From Strongylocentrotus droebachiensis (Eukaryota; Echinodermata; Echinoidea; Camarodonta; Strongylocentrotidae), in contig JAVYIG010000172.1 of NCBI GenBank assembly GCA_035222895.1, forward strand, positions 682,001-746,000: a DNA stretch of 64,000 nt. The letters are read 5' to 3'. Below the pieces are notes generated by a model. It searched no databases and had not been told where the DNA came from. It saw nothing but the letters and a program-made list of their open reading frames with translations. Of this stretch, positions 22,262 through 33,709 are shown one piece after another. The stretch's first letter is position 1. Every line of letters begins with the position of its first letter. A program made the translations under genes and the position numbers.

Positions 22262-23596
22262 TTACATCGATCTGCATGTTCTACAACATATAATCTTCAC
22301 AACGGTGTCTCGGATGAGGGGCTGGGCAATCGCATATGCCAAAGGGTTGACCAAGCTGTTGCTGAATGAAATCCACCGAGTTAACTCTATTAGATCCACG
22401 TCACCTCTGATAGCATCGTAGAAATCTTCCGAAATAGAATAGAAAATGGCCACTCCAGCAATCGGCAACCAGGTCACAACGAAGGCAATAATGATGAAGG
22501 TTAAAGTCCGCATTGCTTTTCGGCTCTCTGTAGTAGATTTTCTCTTAAATCTCTTAGACATGGTGTTTCTGAATATTCCTACCCTGTTATCAACTGCCTC
22601 CACTGATCGGTCTTCGCTTTCGCACTTTGATTGAGTCTCTACTGAACCTGATTTATTGTTTCGAAGGCGATTATTTTCCTTTGCCCTTTCAGATGATTTT
22701 GTAACGCTTAATGAAACGCTTGATATTACAACTGCTTCTTCAGTATTAACGAACATGGTATCCGTTCGGTCACATTTGTCTTGTGGGGGTTCATCAAATG
22801 CATCTTTATCATTTCCTTGAATATTAAAACGTCTATTGTTTTTCCGCCGATGTATTATTCTTCCATGTCCTTCCAATCGTTCTTTCTTCAAATGAGAAGC
22901 GATACGCTTACTATAGACAGATTTCACCCGGAAGTAAATGCGCAAGTAAAACCCAGTTATGAGTAGAAATGGTAAAACAAATCTTAGGACGAACACAAGT
23001 ACACTTGCCGCTTTAGTTTGAGTGTACTTTGGTATTAAGAACCCCGAATCTCTTTTGGCGTCATTTGAGTTGATGAGCGTCCAAGCACAGGTTACCATCA
23101 TCCATATTCCAAATGATAAGATCCATGTCAAGATGTTTACCAATGTTGCCTTGTTGATGCTTCTTTTTTGGAAATGCTTAATGGGATAGAACGTGGCTAT
23201 GTAACGATCCATACAAATGACTACCACACCACATACAGAAACACTGAGAATGGAGTTCTGAAATCCAACAAACAATATACTCGACACTTCACCGAAGTGC
23301 CATCCGTTGTAGAGATGAATCGTCGCACGAAACGGCATGCAGGCGAGTCCCACGACGAGGTCAGCAATGGTGATGTTTAAAATGTACCAGTTTGTGTAAG
23401 TTCGTAGTGACTTCTCAACGTAGAAGGCTGTCAGGATAAGTGCGTTGGCGAAGACAGTTAGACCAGACAGAAGCAGTGAGATACAGAAAAACACAGTGAA
23501 ATGAGGATCCTGAATGTCATGCACCATGCTTCCCGACAAATTGTCAGAAGTATTCAATATTTCATCCGGAAAGCTGAGGTTTCCACCAATCTCCAT
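22262..23596 (-). CDS. rhodopsin-class GPCR, sub-type II, intact
   Basis: A 444-residue single-exon receptor. The frame extends 49 codons further upstream, but the Met at 23596 (MEIGGNLS) aligns with the starts of all paralogs, and the TATA-like box sits 140 bp above it. Sequons N6, N15 and N19 lie in the N-terminus. Landmarks: N51, D80-class Asp in TM2 (D79), S106 at the 3.25 position, Q113 at 3.32, D130-R131-Y132, W158, P209, W376-L-P378, N417-P-L-A-Y. The third loop is basic and about 135 residues (RRKNNRRFN). The short tail ends with ICCRTCRSM. It lacks the conserved TM3-ECL2 disulfide. The closest copy is 39757-41094. Ligand and G protein are unknown. Confidence 0.94.
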   Translation of the reverse strand: MEIGGNLSFPDEILNTSDNLSGSMVHDIQDPHFTVFFCISLLLSGLTVFANALILTAFYVEKSLRTYTNWYILNITIADLVVGLACMPFRATIHLYNGWHFGEVSSILFVGFQNSILSVSVCGVVVICMDRYIATFYPIKHFQKRSINKATLVNILTWILSFGIWMMVTCAWTLINSNDAKRDSGFLIPKYTQTKAASVLVFVLRFVLPFLLITGFYLRIYFRVKSVYSKRIASHLKKERLEGHGRIIHRRKNNRRFNIQGNDKDAFDEPPQDKCDRTDTMFVNTEEAVVISSVSLSVTKSSERAKENNRLRNNKSGSVETQSKCESEDRSVEAVDNRVGIFRNTMSKRFKRKSTTESRKAMRTLTFIIIAFVVTWLPIAGVAIFYSISEDFYDAIRGDVDLIELTRWISFSNSLVNPLAYAIAQPLIRDTVVKIICCRTCRSM

Positions 23597-23729
23597 AATA
23601 ACGTGAGGAAGTTCGATACTGTGACTTCTGTGCAGTATCCACCCAGAAGGAAAGATAGCAAAAATGTTGTTAAAATTTACTTGTAGTGTCAGGCGTTCTA
23701 GAAACTGAATCATGGAAAGCGAATGTTTA

Positions 23730-23758
23730 TGAATATATACCACACTCTAAAAGATGAA
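23730..23758 (-). promoter_or_regulatory. TATA-like core promoter of type II gene
   Basis: On the minus strand CTTTTAGAGTGTGG is followed by TATATATTCA, about 140 bp before the chosen ATG. The same block at the same distance precedes the type II copies at 39757-41094 and 48800-49291. Sequence between the box and the ATG is less conserved. Promoter function is inferred. Confidence 0.4.
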
Positions 23759-23969
23759 GTAGAGGAAAGTTCTTTAAATTTGGCGTCAGAGTAATGAATA
23801 TGTATAAGCAGTCGAAAGAAAAATATCTAGCCTTGGATCAAGTTGGAACATGAGCAGGTAAGAAAGAGTGCGTGACCGTGTCCGTATACGGGCGCCTACT
23901 CTGTCATAATAAGCCGGATCTAAGCTTGCGAGGGGGTTGGGGATCAATCCCTCCCACACGCGCCAAATT

Positions 23970-23973
23970 CCTG

Positions 23974-24004
<31 letters not shown>

Positions 24005-24125
24005 TTGCCTTTCTTTCCGTCTTCATGCGTGTGTGTCTCTCTCTGTCCCCCTCTCTCTGTCTCTCTCTGTCTCTCTCTATCTCTTTCTCTCACTCTATGC
24101 TCCCACTCTCTCTCTCTCTCTCTGT
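23970..24125. repeat. CT microsatellite
   Basis: Imperfect TCTC tract with GT and CCC interruptions. Leu/Ser-rich frames here are artefacts. Confidence 0.92.
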
Positions 24126-24656
24126 TTAAGATTTCAGTGGTCACAAATTATTCAGATAAGAGATTTCAATGACTTACATAAAACAATACAAAGACCAATG
24201 ATAATGAAAAGTACAAAACAAATATATTCAATATTGTAATGAAAGATGAAATAAATATTGATAATACACATTCTATAAATACATCAGAAGAAGGAAATCT
24301 TCTAATAAAAAATAAAGAAATTATTTAAGCTGCACAAAAATTCGAATATAAGGAAACTGAATTCATTTAAAAATGATGGTATTCGGTAAGTGAAAGCTAC
24401 ATTCAAGTTGTAATTGAAGCTTCCCCTAAAATGCTATGATATAGTACATCATTTATTTAGTTTGACACCCCCCCCCCCCCCATAGTACCTGCTGCCCCTA
24501 AGATGCACAACACTATAACATCTGCAAAGACTTATGGTTTCGTCAAGGAAAATGTATTAAAATGAAAATAACTAAATACCTTATTTGAAAGAGAGATTAG
24601 GCACCCTCCAAGTAACAAATGCACTCTACTAGACTATTATTTTGTATTATATACCC
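24126..24656. other. AT-rich unique spacer
   Basis: Found only in block 2. A C-run lies at 24468-24480. No gene is seen. Confidence 0.5.
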
Positions 24657-26504
24657 CACTTAAGAACTCCAGCCATCTGATTGGTCGAAATTGGAGACGT
24701 GATTTTAGCCATTCCCGTAGAAAAACGAAAAATGCCAATACCAGTTAACAGTCCAAGAGTGACTTCCCTTAAAATTCCGGTAACTATGAAAATTGTAAAA
24801 TTTTGCTGCGATACCAATTGGTTTACGTGTTAAAATTTCCTTTGTGCGAGCGCGGACACCATACAGTGCTATTTATCTGCGATTCCCAAATGATAGAAAC
24901 TTTTAGTCTTTTTTTCTAGCAAAGATAAACAGACAGTTTCTCAGATTTTCCGTGATGTTTTGACCAATCTTTTACTCAATAAAAGGATAAGGTAAGAATT
25001 CTTGGTAGATTTTTGTTTCGATGCGGCATATAAAAGACATATCGACTGCTTTAATATTCGAGGTCTGGCTGATTTATAGGCTCTCGAGAACTTGCACATC
25101 TTGCCCTGACCCCTCTAACCCAGCCATCCTAGCGGTGCATTTTAATATTTGAATATATGAATATTTAAGCTGGTATGGTGTGGTGGAGATCACAAAATAA
25201 ATCGGCCAGATTCTGGACTAACCAGTATGTCGCAATGATTATGGACAAGTTACGACCTGGGTAGTCATTCGTTTACGTCTCCCGATTTTCTCGCAATGTC
25301 ATTTATGTTAAATAAACATAGCCTTGTACTTGTATTTTTTTTAATGAGATCTCATTATTTGATAAATTATCGCATCAGATTCTGTGTGCGTGCGTATCAT
25401 TAATATTTATGATTATATCCCGCATACTAAGAATCTTGCAATCTGATTGGTCACAAACGAGGTCACATGATAAAAGATAGATAAGTACTATCTACCTGAG
25501 ATAGGTCTTTTGTAAGGGAACTTTTTGCTGCTGCCCCATTTGCCATTGAATACGCGTAGCAAAGTAGGTTACGCGAAATGTCAATGTCAAATGAGCGCGC
25601 ATCAACTTCGTTACATTGTATGCATGTTGCGCTTTGTAAAATCTAGCTGAAGCTAAACTGTCTGCAGAATCGGTTCTTTTAATTATGTAAAATTCACTTT
25701 AAATAGACCTTATTGCCGATGTGGGATATAAAACAAATATTAACCTCTTTTACTTGGGCAATGGATACATACTATCATCGCCTCGGTGAAATAGCTGGTT
25801 AGTGAGTCACAACTCCCTTTCCTTGTTTAAGCATTGCTGATAAACACTTACAAACTCTCGTCGAATTTGAAAAAATCTTCATGCTTAATTTGTTGGAATT
25901 GAGGAAATGACGCTGAAGTCCGAATCTAATAGTTAACATTGGCCTAGATCTACGTTGTCCAGCTCCGAATTCGGAAGTTTGTTTACACTTTCGAGGTCTG
26001 TGATAACTTACAGGTAGACTAGATCTGGACCTAAATAATCTTCGGATATTTGTATGGAGAATTTCACGTACCCTGTTGGTGTTCTTGCAATCAGCAGAAT
26101 TAATCAAGTCTTGCAATTGATCATCATCAAGAGGTTGAAATCTAGGAAGAGTTTCTTCAGCCATTTTTGCCTTGTTTGGAAAGTAACTAAAAGTAGAATC
26201 TAGGCCGGATTTAGTAGTACGAACGACATCGTTGGTCGTTTTATTGATAAATCTAAATATTAAGCGACCAATTCGCACAAACAGAATGTATGGTATCCGC
26301 GCTCGCTCAAACCAGATTTTAACACGTGAACCAATGGGTATTTCAGCAAGATTGAACTATTTTCCCGGTAACTGGAATTTTGCCAGGATTTTACTGATTT
26401 ACTCTAGATCCATTACATATGTTTGGCATTTTTCGTTTATTTACGGGAATGGCTAAAATCATGACTGTAATTTCGACCAATCAGATGGCTGGATTTCTTA
26501 AGTG
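24657..26504. mobile_element. 1.85-kb element with long terminal inverted repeats
   Basis: The left end CACTTAAGAACTCCAGCC and the right end GGCTGGATTTCTTAAGTG are inverted. The similarity extends inward about 230 bp (TCTGATTGGTCGAAATT, TTTAGCCATTCCCGTA, CGTGTTAAAAT, GAGCGCGGA on both arms). The whole region is absent from the equivalent place in blocks 1, 3 and 4. It encodes a candidate first exon on the minus strand next to the right arm. No clear target duplication is seen. Confidence 0.7.
26012..26164 (-). CDS. candidate first exon, KIAA1958/ZMYM2-like N-terminus
   Basis: The frame opens with MAEETLPRFQPLDDDQLQ, then an ADCKNTNRVREILHTNIRRL segment. It resembles the RF..L...EL..L...KDSKNTK pattern at the start of KIAA1958-, QRICH1- and ZMYM2-like proteins, which are related to Crypton-type tyrosine recombinases. 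A consensus splice donor (CT|GTAAGT, minus strand) ends the exon at 26012. The frame stays open to 25799 but becomes basic and unlike the family. No downstream exons are seen in the window, so this looks like a captured or truncated 5' part. Recognition is by eye only. Confidence 0.4.
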
Positions 26505-27842
26505 AGGTCAATTTTACAGTCAACAAAAAAATTAGCCCCCCCCCCCCTTTCGGGGCCCCTGCTGGCTACGAATGTTTGTCACGTAAATTGACATTATAAT
26601 GTCTATTATATCGATGGACTTACCCCGTCATCGGAAGCAACTTGACCAAAGACTAAGTGCACGGCGTGCGCTTTGTTATACATATTCATTTCTATAATAC
26701 CAAATTGAAAGGTAACTGCGACACTAAGGAACTTTTCTCTACCAAAAGAGGAAGCAATCGATATTTAATAGGATCGCGGAAGATTGCTTCAAAGAGGCCG
26801 GAACCTTGCGGAGAAAAATGCTTTTGATGACTTTTTTTATTTAGGTCAACAAGATTTCATGAAAGGCATCTTCAAAAGAGCCCCTTTTGCAGCCTTTTTC
26901 TGAGGTTGATTTCTTTTTCAAGTTGCTAGAACACTTTAATTTGTGATAAATGCTAGTTAATTGTGCTATACAAATAGGTGAATGTTTCCTGCATTATGGC
27001 GTTTTGAATAACAGACTTTTTGATTGATCTCAATAGCATAGAATTTATCCCTATAGGCTCTATATTCGTATGGCGATAAAGGGGAAATGAGTTACACTTT
27101 CCATGTTTCAGTACTCTTAGATCATTTATTCGACAGACTCATCGCCACTTAACTAGTTTTTGTTATTATCTTGGACTCAATACAAAAAGCCATCCTGTTC
27201 AGCAGGCCATGGGTTAAGTGAAAAGAAAAAAAAATGGAAGAAAACTTAATCATCAAACAAAAATATACAAAGAATGGTAGAATGTTGGAAAGAAAGCGAA
27301 AAGAAATATTCTTTTATCAAGGATATCTTGGCTGTGGATGGGTTGGCGTTAGCGCTTCTCGATGGGAAGGGAGAGGGGGCGGGGGGCAGGCATCGCGATA
27401 GAGTGGCGGAAGGAGAGAGGCATGGCTGAGAGGCATGGCTTTGTGACAACGTTTTTCCCAACATTATATCAGCCTTTCCTGTTGCATGTTGATCAAAGAA
27501 ACGCCTCGTCGTGTTTTTCAAACCTTTTTTTAATAATGGAATGAAATTAGATTTAAATTCATTATAAATATAAGAATGGAAAATGTTGGCATCTTGCTGT
27601 CGAATATAACGTTGTTCTTCCCCTCACTGCACGAGGATGTAGATATTCGGGCATTTCGGTCCCTGAAAGCAACATATTTCTAAACATTTGCGACCGAGCA
27701 AAGCATGTGAGGAACAAATAACACTTTTATCGGGTAATTTGTTTATTTCGTCATCAAAGTATTCAATACAAGATATACAAAATGTAAGATAGATGGTTGC
27801 TCGACTATCAGGTGGAAGTGGACAAACTACCCGCCTCATATA
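26505..27842. other. block-2 flank
   Basis: From about 26750 it matches 11120-14440, 41250-43550 and 50050-50900 (GATTGCTTCAAAGAGGCCGG, TTGGAAAGAAAGCGAAA). C-run at 26537-26547. No gene is supported. Confidence 0.6.
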
Positions 27843-28035
27843 TCCGTCAATATCATCATCATCATCATCATTGTCATCATCAAGATCATTATCATAATCA
27901 AAATCGTAATCATCCCTATCATTGTCATCATAATCACTATCATTACTATCGTAATAACCATCATCATAATAATGATAACTATCATCATCATAGTCGTCAT
28001 TATCGTCATCATAACCTTCACCATCACCAACCATT
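27843..28035. repeat. ATC microsatellite
   Basis: CATCATCAT/ATAATCA tract. It is the block-2 counterpart of 14449-14655. His-, Asp- and Met-rich frames are compositional. Confidence 0.92.
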
Positions 28036-29934
28036 AAGATCATCTACAATTCTACATGGTGCGTTGATCAGTCGTATTATTATTATCAAGGCTTTGAAAT
28101 TTTCTCAGGTCTATGGTATCTGATGTCACTGTTAGATTAACAGTGTTAATCGCTGGCTGAACTTCAAAAAACTTAATACTTACAAGTAACTACATTGCGC
28201 GGGCGGCTCGTACCTTTTCAGTCTGAAATGTTTGTAAGAGGAGCTATGGAACCACTCGTTGTTATTATTATTATTATATTTTTTTGGCAAATCGCCTTCG
28301 TTTCTTTCGATTTGACCGCGTTACCCTGACACCTATGCAATTAATCCGAGATCCCTGAAAGCATTCTTTACATATTGATGACGGTTAGTGAAAAGGGGTA
28401 CAAACGACCGGTTTCAGGAATTGCACTTACCCAATTCAAGTACACAATTTTCTCTTAATCCGCTAGTTCATACCTGACCCAGATTTTGGAACTTATTTCA
28501 TTGTAAAAGCATCAAACATAATCTGACATAAAACGTTTAAACATAGTTTTAAGTAACAGCTTTTTGAGAAATTATAATAATTATGTTTATTCTTGACAAC
28601 TTTTAATTATGTTGATACCATTGATCGATTGTACTAATTTGTGTGGAGGGTGCGTGGATTCACGCGGGAGTGTGCGGTTGATGTGTGTATATAATATGTG
28701 TGTAATCACTTGATGAAGAAGTAAGGTACGTCGAAAATTCGTGACCAAATAAAAAAACTTTTCGATTTAATTATGAAACTTCTCTTCTTCATCATGTTTT
28801 TAAATAAGGTGAGGTGGTCGAGGACTCGAAATAAACGACAGGCAGATTATGTAAGAGGAACAAGCAAAGAGTCTCTTTATTAGTAGTAACCAGTAACTGA
28901 CAAATTACATATCACATAATAATGCTGATAATCATGGAGATCATGCATTCCCCTTGTCATTTTATCAAATATAAAACGAGTAAATTTGCCCTTTAAAAAC
29001 CAACTGCCACAGTACGATGTAGCTGAAACTCTCAACATTAACACAGGTAAATACCTGACCCAAATACTTAAACAAATAGGTAACAGTCAATATAAAACTC
29101 ATATAAAGCAACACATTCACAAATTTGGATAACACCAAGCTAGTTTATTAACCTTATCATATGACCTCTATAGTCACTACTTAATTCGTGTTCAATAAAC
29201 TATACCTTTAACTTTTACCTTGTAATATTAGGACAATGCAAATATCCAAACAACGTCAACTTAAATAGGGCTAACCTGGTTCCCCTTTTCAAAGTAAGCA
29301 CATATTATAGAATGAACAATGGAACTTACAATATTATAACAATGAAACAGAAACATTGATAAATCCTGGAAACTATAAATCTCTTTAGATCTGCATCAAA
29401 TACAACTTTCATCAACCACTCTAATCCTACTTTTTTTACTGCCAAACACACTCCCATGATCTCCTGGTATAACCCTAAACACTGTTCTTACTCCTTTTAC
29501 TCCATATCAATTTAACATGTAACAATATTCTTTTATAGCAATCTAAAAAATGAGAAATAAGGTTTACAATGATAGAGGGCGCTAGAAACCCTCTGATGGC
29601 TAAATAGTCAGACAAAGTTCAATCATCACTGTTTGATGTGCCATAATTAATATCTCCTTAGCAAGCAAAATACAAACAACATGCAAACTTGCAAAGCTTT
29701 TAAACACTCAACTTCTATCATAAGCACTTATTTTCTATGCTCCCCATAATTCTCACCGACCTCGTTCCGGAACCAACTCCTATACGATTACTCATCACAT
29801 AAATTAGAGCGTAACGCTGGTCCTGGTACTCGGACCAGGTACAACATTAGCGCGCACGCACTACAGCCAATTTTGGTACGCATTCAACTACTAGTAATTA
29901 GTGTACATAACCATGTACTACAATATAAATGCAG
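28036..29934. repeat. segmental duplication with 14656-17060
   Basis: Co-linear copy of block 1, with an extra 175 bp at about 28980-29155 and without the 16211-16926 element. No gene is seen. Confidence 0.8.
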
Positions 29935-30047
29935 CAGGGGCGTAAATCAGTACCGAGGAGTGGGGGGGGGGGGGGGGGGATGATCGGCGATAACCATCAC
30001 ATACTAGCGCGAGCACACGCCCACATTAATTTACGCAAGCGCGCGCG

Positions 30048-30160
30048 ATCGCGCACGCACAAACACACAACACACACACACACACACACGCACGCACAAA
30101 CACACACACACACGAACGCACACATACACACGCACACACACAAACGAACAAACAACAAAC
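30048..30160. repeat. CA/CG dinucleotide-rich microsatellite
   Basis: ACACAC tract with CGCACG and AAAC interruptions. Confidence 0.9.
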
Positions 30161-30163
30161 ACT

Positions 30164-30910
30164 ATTAGAGAAAGAAGACGATTCGTTGTACCGTTCTCGA
30201 AAATAATCCTCGTCTGAATTCAGTTTCCCCCCCCCCCCCCCTCCCGCGCGAAGCGCGGATGCTTTTACGTTTCATTAAATCATTAGAGAAAGAAGACGAT
30301 TCGTTGTTCCGTTCTCGACTCTTAATCCTCGTCTGAATCCAGTCCCTCCCCCCCCCCCCCCCCCCTCCCGCGCGAAGCGCGGAAGCTTTTACGTTTCATT
30401 AAATCATTAGAGAAAGAAGACGATTCGTTGTTCCGTTCTCGACTTTTAATCCTCGTCTGAATTCAGTCCCCCCCCCCCCTCCCGCGCGAAGCGCGGATGC
30501 TTTTACGTTTCATTAAATCATTAGAGAAAGAAGACGATTCGTTGTTCCGTTCTCGACTCTTAATCCTCGTCTGAATCCAGTCCCTCCCCCCCCCCCCTCC
30601 CGCGCGAAGCGCGGAAGCTTTTACGTTTCATTAAATCATTAGAGAAAGAAGACGATTCGTTGTTCCGTTCTCGACTCTTAATCCTCGTCTGAATTCAGTC
30701 CCCCCCCCCCTCCCGCGCGAAGCGCGGAAGCTTTTACGTTTCATTAAATCATTAGAGAAAGAAGACGATTCGTTGTTCCGTTCTCGACTCTTAATTCTCG
30801 TCTGAATTCAGTTCCCCCCTCCCCTCCCGCGCGAAGCGCGGAAGCTTTTACGTTTCATTAAATCATTAGAGAAAGAAGACGATTCGTTGTACCATTCTCG
30901 ACTCTTTATT
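30164..30910. repeat. six 113-124-bp tandem repeats with GC hairpin
   Basis: Unit starts (ATTAGAGAAAGAAG) lie near 30164, 30282, 30406, 30519, 30638 and 30751, with a partial seventh at 30864. Each has a C-run of variable length, then a perfect hairpin CCGCGC-GAA-GCGCGG. Length variation comes mainly from the C-run. Near identity between units points to recent amplification. Confidence 0.92.
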
Positions 30911-31124
30911 TCTTTTAAAAGGGGGTGGGTCTTTTTCTCTCTCTCTTTGGACTCCTGAGAAATGTAAAAAGGAGGTTATAAAATATCTTGAATATCATAA
31001 AAAAAATTATCAAATCCCGGGATTAAATTCCTGAAATTCCTGCTAGCTTTGAAAGCTTATTCAGGATTATTTCATTTTGAAAAGTAGAAGCATTGGCCCC
31101 CAGTCCCCCTCGATTGACTAGAGC

Positions 31125-31345
31125 TCACCTGAAATGGGGGGGGGGGGGGGGTGTGGTACATTTAGCAGTGTTCCGGATTTGGGGGGGGGGGGTCTCCAAG
31201 GCAGGAAAAGCCAGCGAAAAGCCGGCGAAAGGGGGATTCAGAAATGTTGGCAGTCCTGAGATAGGGTGGGGGGTGCTTTCAAAGGGAGGGGACGAGCATA
31301 CGCGTACCCTAAATAACACTAAGTGGGGGGGGGCGGGCATCTACT
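31125..31345. repeat. G-run-rich interior of the hAT-like element
   Basis: Four long G-runs. The GCGTACCCTAAATAACACT near 31300 is the reverse complement of the leading end of the C-run-bounded repeat seen at 12460 and 32170. Confidence 0.55.
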
Positions 31346-31483
31346 GTACATGATTGCACTTTTTAAGCGCTCGCGCGCTGGCGCACTTTACGTCTGGGCT
31401 ATAATAATACCTTGCAAAATAACGAAAAATTATTCTGAAGTTTATGAAGTGCTTGTTCGCGCACGTCGCGCAACTATTCTTAA

Positions 31484-31866
31484 AGATAAACTTTAGTACT
31501 GGTAATGCGATTTCATTGTGAAAGAAAAGGTGTGGAAAGGATCAGAAACAGTTGATCATGTAGCATGTAAGTATTGGTGTGCACTGCAAGGTTCTGGAGT
31601 CATCAAAATCATAATAAATTTGACCGAGTCTTGGTAAAGTAACAAGCACATACACAGAAAGCTATGTATGGGACAACACGCATGGTGTCGGGGTTGGTAC
31701 TACCTTGATTCCTTGTCTTTCTATGCTCATTACTCAGCCAGTATACATTTTCTTCCAAAATTGTTTGGCACATGTTATTTATTTGTAATCTTGAACATTC
31801 AGTGTAAGTTTCGTTTGATTCTGTGAGAAATAATTTTTTTTTTTTTACCAGTACTCAAGTTTATCT
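31484..31866. mobile_element. TTAA-type MITE, copy 2 (nested)
   Basis: Flanked by TTAA at 31480-31483 and 31867-31870. The ends are AGATAAACTT...AGTACTGGT and ACCAGTACTCAAG...TTTATCT. The body is the reverse complement of 8631-9021 with modest divergence. Confidence 0.78.
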
Positions 31867-32135
31867 TTAATGATAGTGACATACTGTATACGTGTAGGCT
31901 ATACAGTTATACATACATTAAAAAAAATAAAAAAAAATCTCATGCATTATGCTGAAATTGAAACAATCACATTTTTTTCTTCTTCTTCTTCTTCCTTTTT
32001 TCTCTTTTTTGTGTTAATATCAGGGGGGGTGATATCAGGGGGGATGATTGTACAGGCCATCCCCCCCTACTTCAAGCCAGGGGGGGGATGCAGCCCCCCC
32101 CCATCCCCCCCGGGATTTACGCCCCTGAAATGCAG

Positions 32136-32649
32136 GTAACAAATCATAACGTTAACCCCCCCCCCCCCCCCCCCTCAATGTTATTTAGGATAGCCGACGC
32201 GTATGCATGTTCCCTCCTTTTAAAAACACGCCCTTAAGTCCGGTGTGTAAAGTCAATACGGGCCGGATTTCTGTGTAGGCCTACTACGAGCCGGACTTTG
32301 GTGCGTGAAAAGTAGGCCTACCCCTTTACCCGACATTTTGGGAACACGGATGCGGTCCCTCCGACCCAGGAGTGAGAGGGCCGGGAACGCTAAGCATTAC
32401 AAATTTTAACATTAAATCCTCGCTTTCGATATAATCATATTAACCCACATGATTAATCAAAATAATCACTGAAATCGTTCTGACACAATACACATATGTA
32501 CATAACAAATATTTAGCATAACATTATATATATTAATTACTAATCATAAAAGTGTTTCAAGTTTGATCAACTCACTTGTAAGAGGGACAAGCAAAGCGTG
32601 CCGGCTTGTCTCAGCACTCCGCCCTCTACAGGTTACACACTGACAACTA
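32136..32649. repeat. block-2 flank with C-run-bounded repeat
   Basis: Continuation of the duplication with 17062-17569. 32150-32395 is a third member of the repeat also seen at 12440 and 17083. Confidence 0.75.
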
Positions 32650-32965
32650 AATCTAGTCCATCTCATGCTCGACTAGCATAAAACTAGTCCCGCCGGTTAG
32701 TTGAGCACTATGGACTAGTTTTAGAATACACAATACGTATTGTAAACCTTGCCCATCCTGCTCGACTCCCTCAAAACTAGTCCACCATGATGGACTAACG
32801 AAGAATGATGAGCTGGACTAGTTTTACAAAACACATCCTGTACTAGTCCACCATGATGGACTAAAGAATGATGCATGTAACTAGTCCAGCAAGCCAAAAC
32901 TAGTCCAGCATTTGCATGATGGACTAACGAAGAATGATGAGCTGGACTAGTTTTACAAAACACAA
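32650..32965. repeat. ACTAGTCC palindromic repeat cluster, copy 2
   Basis: Expanded relative to 17570-17790. At least three GGACTAGTTTTACAAAACAC units and several CCATGATGGACTAA units are present. Extra copies suggest recent local amplification. Confidence 0.65.
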
Positions 32966-33709
32966 CCTGTAACTTTTACAAAATACAACCTGTATGCGCT
33001 GTGGCTTTTAATATCATGCATGGCGTGTATACGCGCACAGCTAGCGCACGTCACGATCACGTGTGCACAGAAACTTGAATTTGGCGGCATCTGTGAGATA
33101 GATCTGAAACGCGAAATCTAGTCAAGTTAATGCGGCCTGCCCTATCTGCCTTCATTCCGGTGGGTGTTTGCGACATTTGGTAAATAGTTCTAGATTTATT
33201 TGGGGCTTTGCTATGGCCTATATATAGATCTGTGTGCACTGAACTTGAGAAAGTGATGAATTTCTAAGTAGAAAGCATAAAAACAAATGTAGGTCTATAG
33301 GCCCTACGTTTATGTTGGGCCTTGCATGGGCCTAAAAATCTACTCGTCTATTAACGGTCTAACTCAGTCTAAGTATAGTAGCTATTTGACAGATGATTTT
33401 ATGAAATTAGGCCATGTTTTCATTTTGATGAGGCCTTACCATTGACCATGTTGTACCATATGCTTACTATTCTAAATGAAAACAAAGTGTTCTTAAGTTT
33501 TCTTCACTACATCGTAAATAATTCAAACGATTGTCCGTAAGACAATCTGATGTTACATCATTGCTCATTAGCAATATCACTGTATATTATATATTTGTCA
33601 ACGAGTTGGATCGAATGTGCATCAGTTTCTTTCTATCAGGAGGGTCAAGTAGGTAATCCTAATTAGCCTACATCTAAAGATCGATACATAGTACTGCACT
33701 GATTCATGT
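32966..33709. other. non-coding, start of block 3
   Basis: Matches 17795-18570, including the E-box region (33045-33070) and the shared block start near 33378. No gene is seen. Confidence 0.6.

Larger units (their letters stand above)
29935..32127. mobile_element. 2.2-kb hAT-like element with nested repeats
   Basis: The ends are CAGGGGCGTAAATC and GATTTACGCCCCTG (14-bp perfect inverted repeat). They are flanked by a perfect 8-bp duplication AAATGCAG (29927-29934 and 32128-32135). The paralogous empty site is at about 17056-17064 (AAATGCAT). No transposase is encoded. The interior holds a CA microsatellite, a six-copy tandem array and a complete TTAA-type MITE. Confidence 0.88.

Noticed and set aside
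23597-23743. 49-codon upstream extension of the type II receptor
   Set aside because: The homologous DNA at 41095-41240 differs in frame, and the family leader begins at MEI.
23872-24239. Leu/Ser-rich frames across a CT microsatellite
   Set aside because: Simple-repeat artefact.
30164-30910. CRISPR-like array
   Set aside because: Units are contiguous and nearly identical without distinct spacers. They lie inside a eukaryotic transposon.
31125-31353. Gly- and Pro-rich frames near 31.2 kb (also 55618-55957 and 62874-63110)
   Set aside because: They cross G- or C-homopolymer runs in repeats and have no other support.
31300-32210. Region between inverted copies of the TTATTTAGGGTACGC-type end as a separate transposon
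   Set aside because: It crosses the well-defined right end of the hAT-like element at 32127. The two inverted ends more likely belong to separate copies of the C-run-bounded repeat.
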